Below are positions 21,776-32,914 of a DNA stretch of 64,000 bases, in pieces (position 1 is the stretch's first letter; every line of letters begins with the position of its first letter). Below the pieces are notes generated by a model. That model had not been told where the DNA came from, searched no databases, and saw nothing but the letters and a program-made list of their open reading frames with translations. This stretch comes from Eretmocerus hayati (Eukaryota; Arthropoda; Insecta; Hymenoptera; Aphelinidae), in NCBI GenBank assembly GCA_029851415.1, contig CM056742.1:85922748-85986747 (forward strand), written 5' to 3'. Both the position numbers and the translations under genes were made by a program.

Positions 21776-22373
21776 CCCACCAAACAGTGAATGTTACCTC
21801 AATGTTTCTGGAACGTTGCAATTGCGACCTGGGAACGTTCCGTAAATAGTCGGAAACCCCGTTGGTGGAACGTTTGAGCAACGTAAAAAGTCTACGAGAT
21901 GTGTGTTGTCTCAACGTTTCCAGCACGTTTCTGGGGCATTTCAACGGTTTTTCAAACGTTGCACAAACGTTTCCGAGATGATTCTTGTGCAACCAAGACT
22001 TAGAAAATTTTTTGTTAAATAAATGAATAAATAAATTGTTTCTAAAATTCTGTGTCTCGCAAGCTATCAGCTCCATCCCCGTTCAATCCCATCGTTTGCG
22101 CTCAATCAGAAACATACCCACATGGTACAAGAAAGATTAAATGCAACAAGAGCTAATGAACAACAATTTATAAAAAACAATCCATTTATTTATTTATATT
22201 CGCAACGTCCAGAAACGTGCTGGGAACGTTGAGACAACAGACATCTCGTAGACATTTTACGTTGCTCAAACGTTCCACCAACGGGGTTTCGGACTATTTA
22301 CGGAACGTTCCAAGGTTGCAATTGCAACGTTCCAGAAACGTTGAGGTAACATTCACTGTTTGGTGGGGCATTC
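21776..22373. repeat. Foldback MITE with AACGTT-rich arms
   Basis: Left arm 21776-21950 begins ACCCACCAAACAGTGAATG. The right arm 22200-22373 ends CATTCACTGTTTGGTGGGG, its reverse complement. Both arms carry several AACGTT or GAACGTTCC palindromes. Total about 600 bp, with no ORF of its own. Confidence 0.8.
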
Positions 22374-22689
22374 ATCTATCATTGGAACGGTCGAGCTCAG
22401 CGAGCCTAATTATTGATTTCAACCCACATCCATCGATCGCACGGTGCTCTTGAAGGAGGTTGTAATCCAGACTGCCGACCCCAAGTCGGGTTCTTGTTGG
22501 ATATGGTTAGAGAAATTCATGGGATCAAAACCCAATAAGAAGCGAAATCGTCACCTAAGCCGCACGTGAAGAAAAATATAAAATAGGCTTTTATTCGATC
22601 CTTTCAGCTTTTCTACCCTCGATAATTCGACTTTTATCCAAAAATTAAGGGAGCAACTTTTTTTAAATCTTTGAAAGATAAATAAATAA
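22374..22689. other. No recognisable feature
   Basis: About 315 bases between two foldback repeats. Nothing recognised. Confidence 0.35.
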
Positions 22690-23195
22690 GGACTGCACAC
22701 ATTTTCTCATATGAGGCTTTCTGTTCCTGCGAATAGATGTATCTTCGTCCAAGTTCCATATTTTTCACGGTTCCAACCCCATGAATCAAAAAGAATACAT
22801 ACATCTCATCGAAAAATGTGTATAGAGCAAGTTTCTGTAGATCTTGAAAGGGAGAACAAAAAAGGCCTCCACACATTCCCTCATGCAATGCCTCCTGTTT
22901 CCTAAAAAAAAACGTAATTTCGTCCAAGATCCATATTTTTTCTGATAACAGCCGAAACCGACATAGTGAACACAAAATTATCTTTTCTGGATCAAGACAC
23001 TTCATTTATGGAAACAGGAGGCCTTATACGAAGAAATGTGTAGGAATTTTCTTTGTTTTGAAGGCCCACAGAAAGTTGCTCTACAAGTTTCGATGAAATG
23101 TATTCTTTTCGAGTTATGGGGTTGAACCCGTGAAAAATATGGCACTTGGGCAAAGATACGTCACTGCGGGAACAGGACGCCTCATATGAGGAACT
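22690..23195. repeat. Foldback repeat, about 500 bp
   Basis: 22705-22910 (CATATGAGGC..., CCATATTTTTCACGG) is the imperfect inverse of 22990-23195 (CCGTGAAAAATATGG, GCCTCATATGAGG). The spacer is about 80 bp. Short frames inside are by-products of the arms. Confidence 0.7.
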
Positions 23196-24429
23196 GAGTA
23201 CCGTCAAATTGGGTAACTTTTAGTACAGTGGGTGGAACTTTGGTACACCCTTGAAAAATGACTTTCAGAACTGCGTTTGGCAAAGTAGATGATTCTATCG
23301 ATGTGACACCGATTCTTCCCTCTTGACACACGCATAAAGCAATGTGTTGAGCCGACGCAGATCCCGCGTGGATGATTGTAGTTATTTATTGAAGCTTTTT
23401 CCGAAAAGGCTGATTTAGCAACGATACGCAAGTGGTCCTTTTAGTATATCTGGCAAGAAGTGTTCTGGAACGAACTACGGGTGAATAACGATACATTTCG
23501 ACCACATATATCAACATACCGTAAGATGGGGTAACTTTGCCACAGGGGGGGTAACTTTGCCACACCGCCGGGAAAAGATTTCAGAGGCTGCTGTAGGTAA
23601 GGTAGGGAATCTTATCGCTCTAGTAACAATTCCCTCAAGTAGGGGCATGCGTGAGCTATGTTTTGCGCCCGTGGAAGGCGGCTCTAGATGCCTTAGAGTT
23701 GTTTATAACCTATTTTTGCACCGCAGTGAGAGACAAGCAAAAAAATCTGGTCCCAAAAAATTGACCCAGTACGAGCACTTGGCGTCGAATGACAGGTAAA
23801 TGCTGCATATTCTCATTGACTTAAACCGTTAGCTTGATGATTCAGTTGTTATAAAGCAGTATTTTTCCACGGTACAAATTTTACGTCGAGAAAAAGAAAA
23901 AAAGGTGTATTTTTTGGCTATGGTGGGGTAACTTTGCCACACTTTCCTACTGCAGCTTAAGGCCGTGTCGGAGTCTCGCGCAAAACGGGGTTACACTTTT
24001 CGCAATGGTTCCTCTATCAATTGAGACGGGGTTGGTTGCAAATGACTTAGAATTGCTTCAGAAATGAGCCTCTGGTATGGTCAGTGAGGAAAAAAGTCTC
24101 TATCTGCCTCAAAACTCGATCTACGGTACAAGCTCGCGCTCTTTGAGAATCAGAATCGGAATATTTCACGATTTTTTGATTCCTCCTTTGGAGTGAGAGG
24201 CTTTTATCCTCACAGACCGTACCAGAGGCACATTCCTGAAGCAATTCGCAGTCATTTGCGACCACCCCCGTCTCAGTAGATGTAAAAACCATCGCGTAAG
24301 TTGTAACTCCGTTCTTGCCGCGAGACTCCGACATGCACCGTGACCATGGACCCTCAAAATACACCTTACATAAAAAGTTTGACGATTGAAAGTGTGAGAC
24401 GAGTTATCGAATACTTGCTATTGTCCAAC

Positions 24430-24720
24430 TTGTATTCCTCAATCCGTCGCTTAGCCCAAATCATAAGAGAATCGGAGAAAAGTGGGAATGACTCAGCCGC
24501 GGGAACGTCCTAACCTATGATATACGCACATTTTTATCCCCAACTTTTTCCGATTCTATTGCAATTCGGGCTCAACGAAGAGCGAACAAATCTAAGTTAG
24601 ATGATAACCAATATTTGTGCGCTCGTCGTTTAGCCCAAATCGCAAAAAAATCGGAGAAAGTTGGGAATGATTTCCAGCTTGCATGGTGACCGCATCGCCT
24701 CAACTGCTCACGTCTACAGT
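24430..24720. repeat. Hairpin MITE family B, copy 2
   Basis: AACTTTTTCCGATTC...GGGCTCAACGA pairs with TCGTTTAGCCCAAATCGC...ATCGGAGAAAGTT (about 24540-24670), with an extra half copy to the left (24450-24490). Related to 19900-20160. It sits inside the 23519-25689 element. Confidence 0.6.
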
Positions 24721-24806
24721 TATTTTGTTCAACTTCTCTCACGTAAATTCCCATTTTATAATACTTTCATTCTCCCAATCCAATTTTCACCCATCTGCTC
24801 TTACAG

Positions 24807-24995
24807 ATGACCAGAAACTATGCAAGGCAGAAGGGTCGAAGGAATTACAAGAATTATTCATATGACAAGCTTCAGAAGTGCCTTAGGCAAATAGGACGTG
24901 GCAAACTCTCTTACCGCAAAGCAGCCAAAGAATTTAAGATACCAGTAAAAACACTAATCACTTATCTCTTCATTAAACGAAACAATTCCGTCTAG
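24807..24995 (+). CDS. psq-type helix-turn-helix exon of a pogo/Tigger-like transposase
   Basis: A 62-codon frame from ATG 24807. It opens with a basic stretch (RNYARQKGRRNYKNYSY) and continues LQKCLRQIGRGKLSYRKAAKEF then KIPVKTL. This is the classic pipsqueak/CENP-B-type HTH of jerky, Tigger and related transposases (R.GK.SYRKAAKEF.IP..TL). A CTCTTACAG splice-acceptor-like sequence abuts the ATG. The family normally continues into a second DNA-binding domain and a DDE nuclease. Here the frame ends at a stop 62 codons in and nothing catalytic follows. It could be a first exon or a broken gene. TA-flanked ends of the surrounding element fit the assignment. Confidence 0.7.
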   Translation: MTRNYARQKGRRNYKNYSYDKLQKCLRQIGRGKLSYRKAAKEFKIPVKTLITYLFIKRNNSV

Positions 24996-25894
24996 ATGGA
25001 TTTTATTTAGATTAAAAATCGCCAATGACTGCTTTGCGTTAGGCTCTCTTGAAAATACTCGTGCAGCATCAATAACTTATACAGAGCGTTGAATGCGGGA
25101 AAATTTCTCTTGGAACGCAGAAGAGTCATAATAATTATCCAGAACCCAATCAAAGAGATACATTGACTTTCATTTTTCAATCTCAAATCCTAGGTAAAAG
25201 TGCAAGTACTTGAGGCATAAGTCGAGCATCATCTTTCGACACTCTTCCGTGGAATTTTGAAAAACCAAACTTATATAAACAGCTTTGATACTACTTCAAA
25301 TCAATCATTTGACTTGTTCAATGCTGCACAAAGCTTGGGATGTCAAGAAAACCGTTCCCAATGGGAACAACATCTATTAGAGCTGATGGGATACAAGATT
25401 TGCTTGTATTTTTACAAGAATTTTAGTCGTGATACTGAAATTCCAGGGGAGATACTGGAGTGTGGCAAAGTTACCCCACCCCAGGTTTTGTGAAAAGTGT
25501 TTTGCTTCTCAAGACCGTATCTTCAAACAGGATTCTCGAATCGAGTTCTACCTTACGCCAATTGAAAGCTAAGATTCTAAGCTTTCGATTGGCTACTGAC
25601 ACGGGTAGGTTTTGCCGTAATCTCTCCGAGCTATACGGAGAACAATGCCAAAAAAAAGTCGAAAGTGTGTCAAAGTTACCCCACTTGACGGTATTGAAGG
25701 AATCATCGTTACATTGGTGTATTCACTGCATTTGGAATTTTAACGGTTGAAAAATCGGGAAAACCCCATGAAATAATCGGACCAAAGTTACCCCACTCTA
25801 CGTAAGACGGCAGGGTAACTTTGGTTGAATTTTTTATGACAGCTTCTATTCGACTCATCTCGAGTCGAGTGATGGTCTATGAGGTCTTGAATAA

Positions 25895-26685
25895 GGTAAG
25901 TGTGCCTAGTTCTCCCCCACTACTTCTGTTTTGCTCGCCATCCTGATTTATCTCCATATTTTCCAACGTACCTCAGCTCATTTTAAAGCTTGTTTTGAGA
26001 CCTTCAAAATGAGCTAAGGCACGTTTAATTTCAACGCATTGGACCCGAGATATCTTAATCATAGCTAAAGAAGATTTTTCCCGAGTTTTCAAAAGTGTGT
26101 TCCTAATTTGCCCCCACACGTAGAAAAGAGGCCTATTTGCATGAGATTATACGGGTTTTGCGTATGATCGGGATATTTCGGCTCCCAGATCCCAAATAAG
26201 ACGTACTTCAGCTCATTTTGTAGCTCTTCTTCACCCCCTCCTGAATTTCTTGAGTGAGATTGATATTTGAATGGGGTGAAAAACGAGTTTGGAGAAAGAT
26301 TATGGGGACAAATTAGGAACGCTGCACTTTTTCTAGTAATATGAGCGTAGAACCAGTAAAATTCGGATTGAGCAATTTTGCAGAAAGCATTCCAAAGTTG
26401 GGACAAAGACAAAGAAATGATTTAAGGCACGTTGAAATTGATTGCATCAATTTTGTTTGGCATAGCTTTTAGTGACTAACAAAAAAGAAGTCGAAAGTAT
26501 CAAAACCACTTTTTTGTTCTAAGGAATGCGCGTGTCATTGAGGATCGATTCAAAACGTTCGTTTTCTCATACTTCGATCTAACAAACATGAAAAAAATGC
26601 GTGGCAAGGTCTGTGGGTGCATACATTCGAGAACTTGAGTGGGGGCAAATTAGGGAATAGGGGCAAATTAGGCACAGTTACCTTA
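25895..26685. mobile_element. Second nested TIR element in family C
   Basis: Left end TAAGGTAAGTGTGCCTA (from about 25891), right end GGCACAGTTACCTTA (to about 26685). Inside the ends are CCCCCAC and GTGGGGGCAAATTAGG pairs. The family C relative at about 56360 reads through this position without the insertion. The interior has no recognised coding sequence. Confidence 0.55.
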
Positions 26686-26690
26686 GTATA

Positions 26691-26826
26691 TTATGCGTCG
26701 AGAACCAAAAATCTTTGTTCTTTGCGATCACTTTGTTGGACGTCTGCGAAGCCGATCCAACAAAGTTATCGAAGACGTCCAAAGGTCATCGTGGAGAACA
26801 AAGTTTTTGGCACGAGACGCATATAT
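26691..26826. repeat. Short hairpin MITE, about 135 bp
   Basis: TATGCGTCGAG...AACAAAG-type left half and CTTTGTTCTCC-inverse right half (GGAGAACAAAG... GAGACGCATA) fold on each other around the central GACGTC. Absent from the family C relative near 56380. Confidence 0.6.
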
Positions 26827-27324
26827 GCCACTATACGGCGAGACGTGGAAACACGCAGTTTGCGCGTCGAGCCATATAAATGTTTTAAATAGCTTAGAAC
26901 ATGAAAAATGAATGTTCAAAATTGATTCCTCCGTATGGTGGTGGGTAAGATTGAAATTTTTTGTAAGTGTACCAAAGTTGCCCCATCGGGGTCTAATTTT
27001 GACATGGTGCACTTACAAAACTGCTAACAGCTCATCTGGCTTAGACACATCAAATTGAACTATGTAGCCCGTCAATCGAAAGCTGAGACTGTGAGCTTTC
27101 GATTGGCTACTAATAGGAGTGGGTATTGTCAATGTAATAAGAATTCCAAGCCAAACAAAATGGAAAGTACCAAAACCGTACCCAAATTAGCCAATTTGAC
27201 GGTACATACTTTTTTTGTTCATCTTCCAAAGATCTTTTACTAAAAATTGCTCTACACATTTTTGGATAAAATGCGTTCCTATCGACTTATGGAGGGTAGA
27301 AAAGAGAAAACTGTCAAATGAAAA

Positions 27325-28373
27325 CCTACCCATGTAAAACATAAGATTCTATGAACATACATGATCGTGTTAAAATCGGGTTCAAAATTCTTATAAGTCG
27401 GAAAACTTGTCATGACTGTTTTAGAGTTGGCGCAGCATCAATACTTAACAATATTGACCGCACAACACCCACAAAATGTGTCTGAAATTCAATCTCGTTC
27501 TACCCTGGTAGAAATTGTGACCATTCTTTGGCCAAAAACTAGCCAAGTCTAACCTAGCTAATCGCATTGTCACTATATCTATATATTGCATGGGTGGCCA
27601 AAAAAATTTGTCACATTTCTATATACCAGGGTATATGGCAGAGTAAAATGGTGAAAGAAAAAAAGACAAAATTTTGATATAAGTTTTCACTCAAATCAAA
27701 TTCAGTTCGTACAATGACACATTTGGCTACGAAATTCATTTATAAGGTATTGCAGAAGATACTTTACGTAAAATCTCGGAAAAATCATTCAACTCGGATC
27801 ATCAAATTCGAAAAATCAAATAAATTAGGTACGAAAAAATTGAAAAATCAAATAATTGTCAAACTAGACAGACTCGTTTTCACAATGAATTAATTTGTTA
27901 TATCGAATGAATTAAGTCAGGATTTTGAGGACTAATAATTGAATGTTTCATAATCAAGTCCAGAAAAAGCACGTCGGTTACATTTTCAGTAACCATAATC
28001 ACAACCCCAACCTTTGATCGACTCATCTTCAGCCACATAATTCATGCGAGAATGATATCATTGACACTACGGTCTACTCATACCTTTCCCAGAAATTTCT
28101 ATGCAAACATTACTATTGAATCCCGTAACCAGATGCAAAATTGTATGATCTGAATCTTTTTTCCAATAAAAAATTATATTAAGATTCTGTTTTTTTTTCT
28201 TTCACAATTTTATCTATTCATAGTGCGAGCTGGGTGTTTGATATATTGAGGTATTGTGATGTTGCGCCAGCTCCAAAATAGTGCATAACGATTATTCAGA
28301 ATTATAAGAACTTTGAACCCGATTTTCCTCACGATCATGTATGTTCATGGAATCTTATGTTTTAGATGGGTAC
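27325..28373. repeat. TIR/foldback element, about 1.05 kb
   Basis: CCCATGTAAAACATAAGATT (27330) and AATCTTATGTTTTAGATGGG (28351) start 75-bp inverted ends that also share ATGAACATACATGATCGTG. A second pair, TTGGCGCAGCATCAATAC and GTATTGTGATGTTGCGCCA, lies just inside. The interior is AT-rich with no recognised ORF. Confidence 0.75.
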
Positions 28374-28375
28374 AC

Positions 28376-28540
28376 GGAAAAAAATAGTTTGTGGGACCAA
28401 CAATTACAAACTGGCAAAACAAACACCTGTTTGTGAGGTTTGTATTTGTTGGATTAACAAACTCAGTTTGCAAAGTTTGTAACCAGAAAGAACTCCTGTT
28501 CGCAAAGATTGGATTTCACAAACTCATCAAACATTCTTTT
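28376..28540. repeat. TTTGTGA/TCACAAA-type palindrome cluster
   Basis: ACGGAAAAAAATAGTTTGTG is followed by many AAACTGG, TTTGTGAGG, ACAAACTC and GTTTGTAAC motifs in both orientations. Organised like the other short-palindrome elements in the window but with a different core. One-sided, so probably partial. Confidence 0.4.
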
Positions 28541-29679
28541 GCAGATTTCCGTATTCGCGGTACATCTCTCCAGAACATATCGGACCATTATCGTAGAGAT
28601 TTCCCTGTAGAATTCCGCGGGACCACGTCCTTTAAATTTTCACACGGGCATTGTTGCTAATTGTATTATCAACCTGGGAATTCGGGAAAATTGAATTCAG
28701 AATAATTTATTATTAGTAACTATTATTAACATTGATAATGACGAAATGTTATAATTCAATGATCTTAAAGGTATGCGAGTCGATGTAATTATATGCGCGA
28801 GTATCTTGATTTAAATCACATGTCACCTTCTCGTGAGTTGGAGGATGGTGGCCTTCCTTCGAATTTTGTCGGTTGTTTTCTACCGCATCATGGTGTCTCC
28901 AAAGAAAGTAGTACAACCACAAAGCTTCGAGTCGTTTTCAATGGCTCCTCAAAAACTAAACAAGGAGTTAGTCTGAACGAGACGTTACGCATCGGTCCCA
29001 ATCTGTTACAAGACTTAGTTCAGTTATTGATCAACTGGCGAAAGTATGAATTTGCTTTCGTTGCTGATGTTGAAAAAATGTATCGTCAGATTTGGATTGC
29101 TCCACAAGATCAACATTATCAACTCATCTTGTGGCGTTTTGACGAGTCACACCCAGTCATGATTTATGAATTAACAACTATAACATACGGTCTGAGTCCT
29201 AGTCCATTCCAAGCGAATCGTGTCAGAATTCAATTGTCCAAAGACGAAAAATCTCGATTTCCTCTAGGATCTGACGTCCTAGAAAATGAAACATATATGG
29301 ATGACGTTAATTCAGGTGGTCACTCAATTGGAGAGGCCAAACAGAAACAAATTGAAGTCTCCGAACTTTGCAAAGTGGGCGGTTTCAACTGACGCAAGTG
29401 GCTATCTAACAAACCTTCTATTTTGCAAATTATATCGATAAGGTAGATCTCATCGATATTTTGACTCTATCGCTCGATTTGATCAAATACATTTAATGAA
29501 TGAATTTATCGTTCTTTCGAGCCACTTATAATCGTCGCGCTCAGGCGGCGATCACAGTTTGACAAACTGCGACCTTCGAGGCTCCACTTTCATAGTGGCT
29601 GCATCACGAAGGGATTTTTTATTTTTTTGGATTTTTTAATTTTTTTATTGAAAGATTGACCAAGAGATGAAAAAATTCT

Positions 29680-29753
29680 TCCTCGGGCGGGACTTGAACC
29701 TCGCAATCTCCGGTACTCCGGACCGGCGCCTTAACCAATTAGACCACCGAGGC
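29680..29753 (-). tRNA. tRNA-like head of the SINE, minus copy
   Basis: Reverse complement of 30215-30288. Identical arrangement of A box, anticodon-like arm and B box. Confidence 0.55.
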
Positions 29754-30214
29754 GATTGCGTATTCACTCGCTCGGGGAAGCCTTCTCTCATCTCTTGTGC
29801 CAATCTTTCGGTGCGGTCAATCAAGGAACCATGACCATTCGAATATGCAAATTATATCGATAAGGTAGATCTCATCGATATTTTGACTCTATCGCTCGAT
29901 TTGATCAAATACATTTAATGAATGAATTTATCGTTCTTTCGAGCCACTTATAATCGTCGCGCTCAGGCGGCGATCACAGTTTGACAAACTGCGACCTTCG
30001 AGGCTCCACTTTCATAGTGGCTGCATCACGAAGGGATTTTTTATTTTTTTGGATTTTTTAATTTTTTTATTGAAAGATTGGCACAAGCGATGAGAGAAGG
30101 CTTCCCCGAGCGAGTGAATACGCAATCGCCTCGGTGGTCTAATTGGTTAAGGCGCACCGAAAGATTGGCACAAGAGATGAGAGAAGGCTTCCCCGAGCGA
30201 GTGAATACGCAATC

Positions 30215-30288
30215 GCCTCGGTGGTCTAATTGGTTAAGGCGCCGGTCCGGAGTACCGGAGATTGCGAGGTTCAAGTCCCGCCCGAGGA
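30215..30288 (+). tRNA. tRNA-like head of the SINE, plus copy
   Basis: 74 bases. Acceptor halves CCTCGG and CCGAGG pair. The A box is TGGTCTAATTGG and the B box GGTTCAAGTCC. The anticodon arm CCGGT...ACCGG closes a 7-base loop CCGGAGT that lacks the usual U33. The T stem needs a bulged A. The overall layout is nearest to arginine-type tRNAs, but the loop makes decoding unlikely. It is flanked by about 45-bp imperfect inverted repeats (GAAAGATTGG...GATGAGAGAA left, inverse after the 3' end). Confidence 0.55.
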
Positions 30289-31928
30289 AGAATTTTTTCA
30301 TCTCTTGGTCAATCTTTCAATAAAAAAATTAAAAAATCCAAAAAAATAAAAAATCCCTTCGTGATGCAGCCACTATGAAAGTGGAGCCTCGAAGGTCGCA
30401 GTTTGTCAAACTGTGATCGCCGCCTGAGCGCGACGATTATAAGTGGCTCGAAAGAACGATAAATTCATTCATTAAACCTTCTATTTTGTCTGATTTGCCT
30501 GATCAAGCTCTAGCTAGTGATGCGTGTCGTTCCTTGGGTGAAGAAACTTCGTTTGCAATCCTTGGATTGAAATGGCAACCAAAACAAGACAACTTTGTTT
30601 TCAAGATAAATCATAACTCTCACGTAACTCAGTGGACAAAGAGACTAGTTCTCTCTCAAATAGCTAAACTATATGATCCCCTTGGATTTGTCTCTCCTGT
30701 TGTTGTTTTTGCTAAAATCTTCTTGCAGAAACTGTGGCTTCATAACACTGGACTTGACAGTGGTGAGAAACAGCAACTGTGTTGGGATGAACCTTTACCA
30801 CCTGATCTCACTGAAGAATGGAAGATTTGGTATGTTGAACTCCCGTCTCTAACTTCAATTAAGATTACACGTTAGTTAGGTTACAAACCAGATTCCGCAT
30901 CATTGCGAATCCGTGGGTTTGCTGATGCATCCAAGTTAGTTCCGTTATTTGTCTATACTTTGTCCGTTATTTGTCTATACGGTCTATCATGGTCGAAGTT
31001 CTGTTACGTTGATTTCGTCCAAGTCTAGAGTCGCACCACTCAAATCGGATAGTCTACCTCGTTTAGAGCTTTCTGCAGCCCTTGAGTTGTCGCGTGGCAT
31101 CCAAAAAGTGCTCAAATCTTTCCCAGAAGACAAAATAGAGATATTTTGTTGGGTCGACGCAAAAAATGTTTTGTATTGGTTGAAAGAAATCCCGTCTAAA
31201 TGGCCAACTTATGTAGCTAACAGATGTGCGGAAATTCATAATCTGATACCCAATGCTCGTTGGTTACATGTTCGCAGGACAGAAAATCCAGCTGATCATG
31301 TATCACGAGGAGTTTTGCCCTCACGATTACCTGATTTAAAACAATGGTGGAACGGCCCTGACTGGTTGTCAGATGAGCAATGTAACTGGCCATCGTCTCT
31401 GATGGAAGTTACTCGTCCTGACTTTGTGATACCCGAGGCAACAACTCATGGCGCCGCAGTTTCAAAACCGATCTTGAATCCAATTGGAGTAGAACAAAGT
31501 GGAGTGAACACCTTTTGGTCTCTCTCGTACGATCGATGTTCTTCACTTCCTCAAATACTGGGAGGGACTGTGTATATTTTGAGATTTATAGACATATTGG
31601 AGAAAAACAGAATAATCAAAACTTGAAACCTGTATTATTCCAGCATGATTGGTTCGAAATTCAACGTATGAGTGGAACTCCTTTGGCAGTTGAATGGAGA
31701 CGGGCTCGTTTATTTTGGATATATATTGTTCAGCGGGCACACTCCTCAGAAGAGATTCGTGAACTAGAGCTTGGTCGGCAAGTAGCCAATTCGTCGAATC
31801 TGATTAAATTGAGTCCTTTTTTGAATCAAGGCCTCCTGAGATGCGGTGGACGTTCGGAGAACTCATTGTTGAGTCAAGATCAAAAGAACCCTTTGATACT
31901 ACCATATTATAGTGTAGTACGCGGTTAG

Positions 31929-32914
31929 GGACAGATTCTGTTGAAGGCTAGTGGTGTAAATAGTTTTGTATAAGTGTGATTGAATGAGACTTCCAAATTA
32001 GATAGTTTGATGGTATATAGGTATATCGAATAAGTGTCAGTCGATAATGCTCCAACATCTTATGGTTAAATAGGTGCAAGAATTATTGAACAATGAATTC
32101 TACCTTTTCTACTGTGTTGGAGTGAGAATCAGTTGACAACATAGGGAATGCAACCAAATATTGCTACATATAGCTGTGGCGTAGGATTCATTTTAGAAAT
32201 CGTTACTATATCTGCACGCTGTCCAGTATTTTACGAAGGAGTAAAATGTAGCTTAGAATGTATACCTGTAATAAAAAAGGATCATTTTTATTCTGCACAT
32301 ATGGTGATGGGTACAACCTCATCACTTTCATTCATTGCTGTGGAGTTTCATAGCCTGACTCTAGCGGGTGCATGGAGAAATTTTCCATGAGTGAATGATA
32401 TTGCTGCAATATCATTAAGCTCACTATTTTCACTAATCACAGTGAGCTATAACACTTATTAAAAACTTCCCTCATTGCACAGAGTCAGGTTTCCATTCAA
32501 CAGCACAAGCAAGCACAAGTATGTGAGTAAACATCATCAGCATAAAGCGCGCTATGCCGTAGACGTCGTCTCACAGCATGTGTAGCAGACGGTGGCAGAC
32601 GGAAAGAGAGCCAAACCAGCAAAAGTGCGGCGCAGCTCGGGAGATCTCGCTTGGCCCGCAAGCAATTTTTGCTTGCGAGCCAAGCGAAAGCAGCCGAGCC
32701 CCGCTCGGTATAACCTTCCTGACAGAGTAGGTAGTTGCTGCTTGCGCCGTCGACACTACCTACCGTTTTCTGGGCTCAGTGTACTAAGGTCCACTACTGA
32801 ATTCGAAAAGCAACCCGAAACATCATATCATAAAGATTATGATGATCCTAGTGTTTGTCACTTGAAACTCTCACTTCCATCTATTGGGTCATTTGCTCTC
32901 TCAGCGCGAATCAG
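31929..32914. other. No gene recognised; one strong hairpin
   Basis: After the BEL fragment I see no coding motif. A near-perfect 19-bp stem with a 3-base loop lies at 32647-32687 (CGCTTGGC..GCAAGCAA / inverse). A 108-codon frame at 32592-32918 overlaps this hairpin and is not recognised. Confidence 0.4.

Larger units (their letters stand above)
23519..25689 (+). mobile_element. Nested TA-flanked element with GGGGTAACTTTG inverted ends
   Basis: Begins CCGTAAGATGGGGTAACTTT and ends AAAGTTACCCCACTTGACGG, with TA on both sides (23517-23518, 25690-25691). The relative at about 51550 (inverted) has a single uninterrupted TA at the matching position, which confirms the boundaries. A further GTGGGGTAACTTTG box occurs at about 23923 and an inverse one at about 25465. 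It encodes one HTH exon (24807-24995) but no DDE catalytic domain that I can see, so it is non-autonomous or decayed. Confidence 0.75.
23201..27202. mobile_element. TA-flanked TIR transposon (family C), host of two nested elements
   Basis: CCGTCAAATTGG at 23201 and CCAATTTGACGG ending at 27202 form terminal inverted repeats, each next to TA (23199-23200 and 27203-27204), as in Tc1/mariner-pogo elements. Subterminal copies of GGGTAACTTTGG recur. Partial relatives lie at 51423-51880 (inverted) and 55846-56610, so the ends and the order of internal blocks can be cross-checked. About 2.2 kb of this copy is an inserted element (23519-25689) and about 0.8 kb another (25895-26685). Confidence 0.7.
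29426..30473. mobile_element. Composite tRNA-related SINE insertion with inverted structure
   Basis: AAACCTTCTATTTTG occurs at 29411-29425 and again at 30474-30488, a 15-bp target duplication typical of LINE-driven insertion. Removing the insert restores the BEL frame. Order: full unit on minus (29426-29822), a body-only unit on minus (29847-30079), a leader plus half tRNA-like unit on plus (30080-30162), then leader, full tRNA-like and body on plus (30163-30473). The two outer units form a palindrome of several hundred bases. The body carries GAAAGTGGAGCCTCGAAGGT and ends in an ATTCATTCATT tail. Confidence 0.85.
28776..31928 (+). pseudogene. BEL/Pao pol (RT, RNase H, integrase H2C2), interrupted
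   Basis: 28790-29392 is RT: CFLPHHGVSKESSTTTKLRV, GSSKTKQGVSLNE, DVEKMYRQIWI, catalytic YMDD near 29297. The frame is cut at 29425 by a SINE composite and resumes at 30489 with the next conserved segment (FAILGLKW..., SQIAKLYDPLGFVSPV). 30885 is a stop, then a local 21-bp duplication shifts frame. 30990-31310 is RNase H-like (PRLELSAALELSR, FCWVDAKNVLYWL, VRRTENPADHVSRG). After a shift near 31515-31620 comes the integrase zinc-binding part (RARLFWIYIVQRAHS, LLRCGGRSENSLL), which ends at 31928. The integrase core and LTRs are missing. Inactive. Confidence 0.88.

Noticed and set aside
30215..30288. Functional tRNA gene
   Set aside because: Lack of U33, a bulged T stem and presence in multiple partial copies within a retroposed unit argue for a SINE head.
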